From positions 1 to 23,041 of the forward strand of contig CAZOPF010000089.1 in NCBI GenBank assembly GCA_964581605.1: DNA of 23,041 bases. The letters run 5' to 3'. This DNA is from CAADGU01 sp964581605. GTDB taxonomy: Bacteria; Chloroflexota; Anaerolineae; Promineifilales; Promineifilaceae. The notes under the pieces are model-generated. The model was not told the origin of the DNA. It ran no database searches and saw only the letters and a list, made by a program, of their open reading frames with translations. Positions within the stretch are counted from its first letter, which is position 1; each line of letters starts with the position of its first letter. The position numbers and the translations under genes were made by a program. This document shows positions 15,758 through 23,041 of the stretch, in pieces.

Positions 15758-18700
15758 AATCCGGCCGCATCTCCCGCACAAACCCGACCACCTTCGCCAG
15801 CGTGTTGTAATCGCGCAGGCTCAGGTCATCGCGGCGGGGGATATCGAAGGCGGTACGAATCGCCAGGAACGTCTCCGCCTGCTTCACCGTATCCACCCCC
15901 AAATCCGCCTCCAAATCCAAATCCATTTCCAGCATATCGGTCGGGTAGCCGGTCTGCTCGGCCACTATCGCCAGCACCTTGTCGGCAATCGGGTCCGTGA
16001 TGCGGGATGTGGGATGCGGGGCCGGTGATGGCGCTACGGCCGTTGCCAACCGCTCACTGCTCACCGCCAACCGCTCACTGCTCACTGCCAACTGCTCACT
16101 GCCAACTGCCAACTGCTCACCATGGATTACTGGCGGATTACCATTTGCCAGTACGTTTTCTACTTTTACCGGCTCTGGCATCGGCTGCACCGGAACCGGC
16201 GCGGGCACGGCATACTGGTAACTGCTCACTGCTAACTGACTGCCCAAACCCGTCCGCATTACCGGCTCCGTGCCATACTGCCAGGTGGAGGGGCACGGCC
16301 GTCGGCCCGGCGCCCCCTTCGCCACAATCCGTAAATTCCGCTTTTCCACTTCCAACTCGGCGTAATCGTAACCACTCACATCGTCCAGCCATTTCTGATA
16401 ACGCGGTTTGTTCTCCACCCGATCCAACGCGCCAGGAATCCGCCGCGTCAACGTCAGCGCAATTTGCGAACCAAAACCGGCCGCCAGATGCAGCGCATAT
16501 TGCACCGGATAGCGGCCGCCCCGGCTCAGATTCAATTCACCCAAATCCGGGTCCACCTCCTTGTAATTGGGCACTGGCGGCACAATGCCATGCTCCAGAA
16601 TTTTCAGGGCAATCACATCTTCCACACCCACACCCATGGGATGGCCGGTAAAGCCTTTGGTATTAGCCACCACAATCTCTTTAGCTGCTTCGCCAAAAGT
16701 CTGCCGCAGCGCCACCACTTCCGCCGACGCCGAACCGCCGCGCGCCGGGGTATACGTCTCGTGGGACATGAACACCAACTGTGGGGCAATGGCGTAGCGG
16801 TTGAGGCCAAAACGAGTTTCGGCCGCAGTCATCAAGTCATTCATCACCTGGGCAATGTGGTCTACGTCCAGCCGGGAGCCGTGGAAGGCGCTGTTGCGGG
16901 TTTCGCTGCTGAGTAGCTCCACAATGCCGCGCATCCCGCGCTCTTGCACGGCGTCTTCGCTTTCCACCACCAGCGCACACGCGCCCATGCCCAAAATGGT
17001 GCCGTGCCGCCGTTTGTCAAAGGGCAAGGCGGCTTCAGCCACCACGTCATCCGTGGCGGCCGCGCCCAACGCCAGGAAGCCCGCCCCAATCCATTCCAAC
17101 AGGTGGTCGCCGGTCACATCATCGGCGGCAATAACCAATACACGGCGGCAACGGCCGTTCCTGATCCAATCCTCCGCTATGGCAATCGCCTGGGTGGTGC
17201 TGGCGCAGGCCGCATTCACCTGCGTATTGGGGCCACGTGCGCCGATGTACTCGGCAAACTGGCTGTGCCCCATCGCCAGAATGCGGAAGATGAAGCGCCG
17301 GTCAAACACATACGCTTCTCGCGCCAACGTCTCGCGCAAGTCGTTGATGCGCCGCGTGATTCCCAGCAAAGTCTGATTATCGGTGCAGGTGCGGCGCAGT
17401 TGATCTAGCATTTCTAGCTGTTCCACCCGATTCTGGTAGACATAGAAGCGCTCAAAATCTTCCACAAAGCGGTCGCCGCCGGGGAAGGCGCTGGCAAAAA
17501 TCACCCCTGTCTCGTCACGCAGCGACTCTGGCAGCATCCAGCGCTGCGGCAAATACGTGCCATTGCTGGCATGTCGGTAAGTCATCACCAGAGGGATGCC
17601 CGCCTCGCGCAGCGCATCCAGCCCGGCGGCAAAGGCTAACTGCGTGGTCACGTCCAGCGAATCCACCAGCTTTTGGGGCACGCCGTATTCCTCCACCAGG
17701 TTAAATGTTCCGGGACGGCCGGCCAGTTTGATCACATCGTCGGCGTCATCAATGGGGGCAAAACTGCCGCCGCCGTTTTCATCCTTCACCAGCCGCGTGA
17801 TGCGTTTGCCCACCATTTTGCGCCGGAAGCGTTCGGGGATCAGGTCTACGAACTGTTCGCCCTGCAAAATGCGCCAGGCGTTATCCGGATCCATCACCGC
17901 TTTCTCCGCGCCCGGCAGCCCCAACCCCGTACCGCTGATGACGATGGAACCGAGGGGGGGATGGGCGCGGTTGTAGGGGATGTTGGGTAATTGAGTAATT
18001 GGGTAATTGGGTAATTGCGGTATGGGGGTATGGGGAGATGGGGGTATTACCTGGGGTTCGGCTACCGGGTAGCCATTTGTTTTTGCGGACATGGTTTCCT
18101 CTCTTCTTACTGCTTGCGGGCGCTGCGCCCACTGTTCACTGCTCACTGCTAACTGCTCACGGCTCACTGCTAACTGATTACCGGCAAAACCGGCCGCATA
18201 CAACGCACAAAGCGCCTGGTTAAAAGCGGGCAGTTCGCCGGGTTTGGGATGGTTGGTCATCAGGGCCAGCACATCGGTTTTCTCTTTGAATACGTCGTTG
18301 GCAAAGCCACGCAGGGCGCGTTTGGGGCCAACTTCCACAAAGGTGCGCACACCAAAGTCGTAGAGCGTGTGCAGCCCTTTCACCCACTGCACGGTGGCAG
18401 CCACTTGCTGTTGTAAATTATCCTTAATAGCATCTACGGCCGTCGGGTAAAAATCACCCGTCACATTGGTCACAATGGGCAACGTGGGGGGTGTTATGTG
18501 CAGCCGATCCAGCACCCGGCGCAGTGGTTCACTGGCGGGGGCAATGATGCGGGTGTGGAAGGCATGGCTGACGGGGATGAGCATGGCCTGATAACCCGCG
18601 TTTTGGAAAAGGGTCACGGCCGTTTCCACGGCCACACTCGCTCCCCCAATCACACACTGGCTACTGCTGTTGATATTGGCCGGAATCACGTAACCATCCA

Positions 18701-20990
18701 CCTGCTTCAACGTCGCTTCCACCACCTCATACGGGGCCAGGACGGCGGCCATCTTGCCGTTGTCAGCCAATTGTAAATGAGCCATCTCGCCGCCCCGCGC
18801 CGCCGCCGCTTCCAGAGCGTCAGCAAAGGGCATAATGCCGGCCACAATCAGCGCCGCATACTCGCCCAACGAATGACCCATGACCACATCCGGGCTAAAA
18901 CCAAACCGTTCCAGCAGCCGGTACATGGCAATATCCATCGTCAGCATGGCCGGTTGGGTGATTTCCGTTTGCATCAGGTCGAAGGTGGCTTTATTTACGG
19001 CCGTGCTGTCGTTCGGGTCTACAAAAATATAGTCGGTCAGCGGTTTGCCCAAAATCGGCGTCATCACCGCATCCGCCTCGTCAAACACGGCCTGCACTTC
19101 CGGGTAAATGGCCGCCAGTTCCCGCCCCATGTTCACATACTGGCTGCCCTGGCCGGGAAAAAGGAAGGCGACCTTACCCGTCGGCCGTCCCGCACCGCGA
19201 TAAATGCCCTGCGCCTCCATCGCTTTCCAGGCCGGTAGCGCGTCCGCAACCATGAGCTTCTGCGCCTTTTGCAGCCGATCCAGCAGTTCGGCCTGGTCGC
19301 CAAAATCAATGAAAAGGCGTTCGTTAGCGGTAATCACGGCCGTGTCCGGCAACTCTCGTGGCGGCATCCAACCCATCTCCACACGATTGCGGTACTGGTC
19401 TAATTTTTCCTGGAGTTCTTGTGGAGTTTCTGCACCGAGGGCAACAATGCCACGAACAGGCGCAAGGGAGCGGAGGAGCAGAGGGGCAGAGGAGATTTCT
19501 CCCCCTCTCCCCTGCTCCCCTGCTCCTCTGCTCCCCTTCTCCCCCGCCATCACAAACACCTTCTTTGGCCGTGTCAATTCCCCTGGCCGATGCTCTTCCA
19601 GCACCACATGGAAATTGGTGCCGCCGAAGCCGTAAGCACTGACGCCGGCGCGGCGGGGTGTACCGTTGGTCGGTTCCCAGGCACGGCCGTCGTGCAGCAA
19701 ATAAAATGGCGTCTGGCTAAAATCAATGTAATGGTTAGGCGGATTGGCGTTCAGCGTGGGCGGCAAGAATTTCTGGTGCAAGGCCATGGTCGCCTTAAAC
19801 ATCCCGGCCGCACCGGCGCCCGCTTTCAGATGGCCGATATTGCTCTTGGCCGAACCAAGACCGATGCTGTTGCGGGGTGCGCCGCCAAACACGGCCGTCA
19901 AACTTTCCACTTCAGCCACATCACCCACCGGGGTGCTGGTGCCGTGCGCCTCCACCAGGGTGGCCGTCGCCGGGTCCAGCCCAGCGTTTTCCCAGGCACG
20001 CTGGATGGCTAACTGCTGCCCAATGGGATTGGGGGCCGTGATACCCTTGCCCTTGCCATCGCTGGAAGCGCCCACGCCGCGAATAACAGCGTAGATTTTG
20101 TCGCCATCCCGTTCCGCATCTTCCAGCCGTCTGAGCAGGAAGAGGGCCGCCCCTTCGCCCATGACAAAACCGTCCGCGCCATCGCCAAACGGCCGTGTGC
20201 CGGTTGCACTCAACGCCCCAATTTTGCAAAACTTCACAAACGGCCCGATGCCCATATTGCGGTCTACACCGCCGGTGATAGCTGCGTCTATTTTGTGTTC
20301 AATGAGCAGTTCCATAGCCGCTTCCACGGCGGCAAAACTGGAAGCGCAGGCGGCGTCGGTGATGAAGTTAGGGCCGCGCAGGTTGAGCATGTTGGCGATA
20401 CGGCCGCTGACGATGTTGGGCAGTTCACCGGGCATGGAGTCTTCGGTGATGGGCGGGTACTGTTCGTCAATGTGGTCGTGCCAGCCGGCCAGGATGGCCT
20501 GGCGGGTGGGCGCGGGCAGTCCGGCAAATTCGGACACGGCCGTCAGCGCCCGCGCATAGTTGGGGAAGACAATTCGTTCGTTGGTGGTGTAATGCAGTTC
20601 GCCGCCCATGGCCGTGCCGATGATGGTGGCGGTGCGGTCGGTGTTAAGCGGCCGTGCTGGGTAGCCATAATCCGCCAGCACATCGGCGGCAATCGTCAGC
20701 GCCCACTGCTGCCCTTCGTCCATGGCTGCGGCCACTTTGGGTGGCATCCGAAAACGCTTCCAATCAAATTGAAAACCCCGCACCCAGCCGCCGATTTTCG
20801 TGTACGTTTTGTCGGGGACTTTCGGGTCGGGGTCGTAATAATCGGCAATGGGCCACCGGTCGGGCGGCGTTTCGGTGATGCTGTACCGTTTGTTGAGGAT
20901 GTTTTGCCAGAATGTGGCTGCGTTCAACGCGTCCGGCATAATCGCCCCCACCCCCACAATGGCAATGGCTCGATCTGAGGTGTCGCTCAT
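15758..20990 (-). CDS. PUFA-synthase-like megasynthase, 5' part (KS, AT, KS, ACP)
   Basis: 1744 residues before the gap; ATG 20990 has GGGAG nine bases upstream. The first ketosynthase (1-465) resembles PfaA (IADYYDPDPKVPDKTYTKIGG) and has Cys215 (DAACASSF), His349 (EAHGTSTP) and His387 (SNIGH). The acyltransferase (about 600-915) has FPGQGSQ, GHSLGE with Ser707, and SHAFHT; the HAFH motif is the malonyl-CoA type in modular synthases. A second, long, atypical ketosynthase (1013-1530) has Cys1262 (ACASTTQ), His1410 (SHETYTPARGG) and His1450 (GFTGHPMG). A carrier domain (1665-1744) reads DLGVDTVKQAE, with Thr1701 where Ser is expected. Linkers are repeat-derived (QLAVSSEQ, PITQLPN). It lies 83 bp after the acyl-CoA dehydrogenase gene in the same orientation. 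The product is unknown. Confidence 0.9.
16045..16120. repeat. In-frame heptamer array, KS2-ACP linker
   Basis: Units of ACTGCTC, ACCGCTC and CCAACTG type encode EQLAVGSEQLAVSSERLAVSS on the minus strand. Every unit in the register that could give TGA instead reads TTG. Confidence 0.9.
16218..16239. repeat. Short in-frame heptamer array, KS2-ACP linker
   Basis: AACTGCTCACTGCTAACTG encodes SQLAVSSYQ, a second small array in the same linker, with TTA and TAC where TGA could arise. Confidence 0.8.
17984..18048. repeat. In-frame GGGTAATT array before KS2
   Basis: Four close TGGGTAATT-type units, then GGTATGGG-type units, encode PHTPIPQLPNYPITQLPN on the minus strand, in the linker before the second ketosynthase. 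Confidence 0.88.
18130..18178. repeat. In-frame heptamer array, AT-KS2 linker
   Basis: ACTGCTC and ACTGCTA units encode NQLAVSREQLAVSSEQW on the minus strand. The positions that would be TGA in frame are TTA, TTA and TGG. Confidence 0.9.
19465..19545. repeat. In-frame inverted 7-8 bp arrays, KS1-AT linker
   Basis: GGGAGCGG and GGAGCAGA units (19465-19495) face CCCCTGCT and CCTCTGCT units (19501-19540). They encode EKGSRGAGEQGRGGEISSAP, the linker between the first ketosynthase and the acyltransferase. Confidence 0.87.
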
Positions 20991-21017
20991 TTTCGTTCAC
21001 TCCCTTATTCTTGGAAA

Positions 21018-21085
21018 AGTGAGCGGTGAGCAGTAAGCAGTGAGCAGTTGGTACACCGCTTACTGCTCACTGCTTACTGCTTACT
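21018..21085. repeat. Inverted heptamer arrays between acyl-CoA dehydrogenase and synthase
   Basis: GTGAGCG, GTGAGCA, GTAAGCA and GTGAGCA units (21020-21048) face ACCGCTT, ACTGCTC and two ACTGCTT units (21055-21085). The right arm runs into the dehydrogenase gene, encoding its last residues SKQ and its TAA stop at 21074. Confidence 0.93.
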
Positions 21086-22732
21086 GAATGCTTTGTTCAA
21101 CTGTTCGGCCGCAAAATCCATATCCGCCACCACCCCCTCTTGAGCGGCGTAGATGCCGGGCAGGTCGAGGGATTGGGCGAGATTGGGATCGGTTTGGCCG
21201 GCGCCGATAGCCCAACGCAAACCTTCGGTGGCGACTTTGAGGGCGGCGTCACGGCCGTGAATCCGGCTCAACGCCTGCCGGGTGGGGATGTCCAGGGGGA
21301 TCGCTTCCGTCGGTTTATCCACGACCCGTTCGGCAAAAATGGCGGCCGTTTCCGCATAGGCGATCAGTTCACCCAGCCGGAACAGCACATGCTGGTTGCG
21401 CGTCAGCCGGTCAATGCGGCAGCGCTCCAAAACAACGGCCAATGCTCGCAGCGCCAGCGCCGCAAAATTGGCCCCGTTCTCCGGCTGCTCCTGGTGGATA
21501 AGTGAGAGGCGGTTGGCCCATTCCTTGTAATAATCACCGCGTGATTTGAGATGCAACTGCCAGCGGTCGCGGGCAATCGTCCACTCCATAATTTCCGACG
21601 TGCCTTCGTAAATGGTGGTGATGCGCACATCCCGTTTGATTTTTTCTACCAGGTACTCTTTGGTGTAGCCATAACCGCCATGCGCCTGGATGGCATCTTC
21701 GGCCGCCTGGTTGCCCGCTTCCGTAGCCATATATTTGGCAACGGCCCCTTCCGTTTGCAGCCCTTCTTCGCCGCTGTCCAGCCGTTCCGCCACCCACTCA
21801 ATGTAGCTGCGAGCCGCTTCCAGCCGGGCGGCGTTGGGCACAATCAACTTGTGGGTGTAGCCTTGTTTCTGGCTCAATGGTGCGCCGCCCTGAATGCGTT
21901 CTTGGGAGTAGCGAATAGCGCGGCGCAGCGCTTCCCAGCCCGCGCCCAGGCCAAATGCGCCCACCATCAGGCGGGTGTAGCCAAAAACGGCCTGCGCCTG
22001 GGCCAATCCCTGCCCTTCTTGCAGACCAACCAGCCGGTCGGCGGGCACGTAGACATGATCGAGGAAGAGCGCGGCCGTGTTGCTGGCGCGGATGCCGTGT
22101 TTGTCTTCCGGTTTGCCACGCGTGAACCCTTCGCTGTCCCGGTCTACCACAAACCAGCTGGGCCCGCCGGGGGCCAGCGCCAAAATGGTGTACAAATCGG
22201 CCACGCCACCGTTGCTGATCCACTGTTTTTGGCCGGTGATGTGGTAGCCGGTAACGACGCCATCTTCGATGACGGGTTCGGCTTTGGTAGTCATGGCGGC
22301 TAAATCGCTGCCCGCCTGTGGTTCGGTGGCGCCGTAGGCCATGAGGAGGGCGTCGTTGGCGATACGGCCGTACCAATACTTCTTCTGCTCTGCGGTCGCG
22401 CCCACGCTGATGGGGTCGGAACCGAGGAAGGTCGCCAGCACACCGGTAGCCACGCCCAGGTCAATGGTGGCCATCAGTTCGGCCACGCGGTAAATGTCAT
22501 ACGCGCCGCCGCCCAGCCCGTCATACGCTTCGGGGATGAACAGCAAATGCAGCCCCAACGAGGCGGGGTCATATAGTTCTTGCAAGACTTCGTGGGGGAA
22601 TTCGTCGTTGTGGTCTAGTTTGAGCAGATAATCGGGTGTGAGTTTTTTCTCGGCATACTTTTTGAGGGTGTCCAGGATCATGTCGCGGGTTTCTTTGTCC
22701 AGGCCAACGGCCGTTGCTTCCATTTTTAGCAT
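21074..22732 (-). CDS. Acyl-CoA dehydrogenase with C-terminal extension
   Basis: 552 residues, about 150 longer than short/medium-chain enzymes, so of the larger class with an extra C-terminal domain. FAD-binding motifs AYGATEPQAGSD (132-143) and GQKQWISNGG (167-176) are present. IYEGTSEI gives Glu376 in the position of the catalytic base, and QAHGGYGYTKEYLVE precedes it. The ATG at 22732 has AAGGAG six bases upstream. The enzyme would introduce or handle a trans-2 double bond in an acyl thioester; being first in the block, it may act on the synthase product or a starter. Its last residues and stop codon are encoded by a heptamer array, so the native C-terminus may have been altered slightly. 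Ordinary beta-oxidation use is the alternative. Confidence 0.93.
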   Translation of the reverse strand: MLKMEATAVGLDKETRDMILDTLKKYAEKKLTPDYLLKLDHNDEFPHEVLQELYDPASLGLHLLFIPEAYDGLGGGAYDIYRVAELMATIDLGVATGVLATFLGSDPISVGATAEQKKYWYGRIANDALLMAYGATEPQAGSDLAAMTTKAEPVIEDGVVTGYHITGQKQWISNGGVADLYTILALAPGGPSWFVVDRDSEGFTRGKPEDKHGIRASNTAALFLDHVYVPADRLVGLQEGQGLAQAQAVFGYTRLMVGAFGLGAGWEALRRAIRYSQERIQGGAPLSQKQGYTHKLIVPNAARLEAARSYIEWVAERLDSGEEGLQTEGAVAKYMATEAGNQAAEDAIQAHGGYGYTKEYLVEKIKRDVRITTIYEGTSEIMEWTIARDRWQLHLKSRGDYYKEWANRLSLIHQEQPENGANFAALALRALAVVLERCRIDRLTRNQHVLFRLGELIAYAETAAIFAERVVDKPTEAIPLDIPTRQALSRIHGRDAALKVATEGLRWAIGAGQTDPNLAQSLDLPGIYAAQEGVVADMDFAAEQLNKAFSKQ

Positions 22733-22764
22733 CGCTCTCTCCTTCTGTCAGTTGGCTGTAAGGC

Positions 22765-22835
22765 TGTAGGCAGTCAGCAGTGAGCAGTAAGCAGTGCTCC
22801 ACACTGCTCACTGCTTACTACTCACCGCTCACTTT
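22765..22835. repeat. Inverted heptamer arrays in the leader of the lipid block
   Basis: Units around AGTGAGCAGTAAGCAGTG (22780-22797) face CACTGCTCACTGCTTACT (from about 22802), with two mismatches across the stem. If transcription starts further upstream, this hairpin is in the 5' untranslated region about 35 bp before the acyl-CoA dehydrogenase start. Confidence 0.88.
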
Positions 22836-22856
22836 TCAATACGGTCAGGGTCTAAC

Positions 22857-22878
22857 GATTGTGGGATAATTCACAATC
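22857..22878. promoter_or_regulatory. CRP/FNR-like palindrome upstream of the lipid block
   Basis: GATTGTG and CACAATC form a perfect 7-bp inverted repeat with an 8-bp spacer. Inside it TGTGG-N6-TCACA is one base from the CRP-family consensus TGTGA-N6-TCACA. It lies about 125-145 bp before the acyl-CoA dehydrogenase start, a reasonable operator position. I cannot place a convincing -35/-10 pair nearby. Confidence 0.5.
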
Positions 22879-22908
22879 TCTGTATGGTATTGTAGGCTTT
22901 AGGGGGAT

Positions 22909-22983
22909 CAGACCGGAGTGACAAGTGTCATGTGATACAAAGGCGAAAAGCATAATGCAGCGTGTCATTTTTACTCCGGTCTG
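22909..22983. repeat. Long-range inverted repeat in the right-hand intergenic region
   Basis: CAGACCGGAGT (22909-22919) is exactly complementary to ACTCCGGTCTG (22973-22983), with inner GACA/TGTC adding to the stem around a loop of about 45 bases. It may be a structured leader, an operator pair or a small mobile palindrome. The rest of 22733-23041 holds no gene I can support. Confidence 0.7.
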
Positions 22984-23000
22984 CACTGCCTGAAGGTGTT

Positions 23001-23041
23001 CGGCTATCGGCGGCCGGCTATCGGCGGTTGGCAATGGGCTT
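23001..23041. repeat. 14-bp (2 x 7) tandem repeat at the window edge
   Basis: CGGCTATCGGCGGC (23001-23014) is repeated as CGGCTATCGGCGGT, followed by a third degenerate TGGCAATGGGCTT. It is a further heptamer array, cut by the window end. Confidence 0.85.

Noticed and set aside
15324..16028. Plus-strand frame running across the N gap
   Set aside because: It is open mainly because unknown bases cannot show stops, and it lies antisense to the carrier and ketoreductase sequence.
21551..22303. 250-codon plus-strand open frame antisense to the acyl-CoA dehydrogenase
   Set aside because: No family motif or ribosome site is visible, and the opposite strand is clearly the dehydrogenase.
22852..23034. 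60-codon minus-strand frame upstream of the acyl-CoA dehydrogenase
   Set aside because: It spans the inverted repeats and the terminal array, lacks a ribosome site, and resembles no protein I know.

Overview
The window looks like a piece of a scaffolded environmental genome, most likely a Chloroflexota bacterium of the Anaerolineae kind. That placement is inference from overall gene style, moderately high GC, the very frequent octamer ACGGCCGT and abundant heptamer repeat arrays; there is no rRNA or other marker gene. A run of exactly 100 N (15658-15757) shows it is a joined assembly.

Layout. The left end starts in a heptamer array (1-112) that touches the stop codon of a leftward membrane-fusion (HlyD/MacA-type) efflux adaptor (112-1677). 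Next is a leftward secreted helical-repeat protein (1924-2697) with a strong terminator. A divergent region carries a promoter with an operator-like inverted repeat driving a rightward hicA-hicB toxin-antitoxin pair (2896-3472). It is followed by sucA and sucB, the E1 and E2 components of the 2-oxoglutarate dehydrogenase complex (3594-7703); no E3 gene is present. Everything to the right is leftward: a Uma2-family protein (7786-8367), then a co-directional block which, in transcription order, is acyl-CoA dehydrogenase (22732-21074), a giant PUFA-synthase-like polyketide/fatty acid synthase (20990-12983, broken by the gap), a 4'-phosphopantetheinyl transferase (12907-12233), an acyl-CoA carboxylase carboxyltransferase (12157-10610), a biotin carboxylase (10536-9058) and a biotin carrier protein (8967-8464).

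How they fit together. The three carboxylase subunits could make the malonyl-CoA extender, the transferase could activate the carrier domain, and the synthase (KS-AT-KS-ACP-KR-DH-DH) could build a reduced or unsaturated acyl chain, with the acyl-CoA dehydrogenase acting on its substrate or product. This looks like a nearly self-contained lipid or polyketide system. No enoyl reductase or thioesterase domain is seen. The carrier domain visible here has Thr where the phosphopantetheinylated Ser should be, and the biotin carboxylase has several ATP-site substitutions.

The second theme is repeats. Most gene junctions of the leftward block, and the sucA-sucB junction, carry an array of about 7-bp units, usually as two inverted arms. 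Related arrays sit in frame in the linkers between domains of the synthase and inside the transferase. In the coding 7-bp arrays built on GTGAGCA the units that would put a TGA in frame are changed to TTA, TTG, TGG or TAC. Arrays also supply or touch several stop codons. I counted about 58 copies of ACGGCCGT, roughly one per 400 bases, which resembles the HIP1 phenomenon of cyanobacteria.
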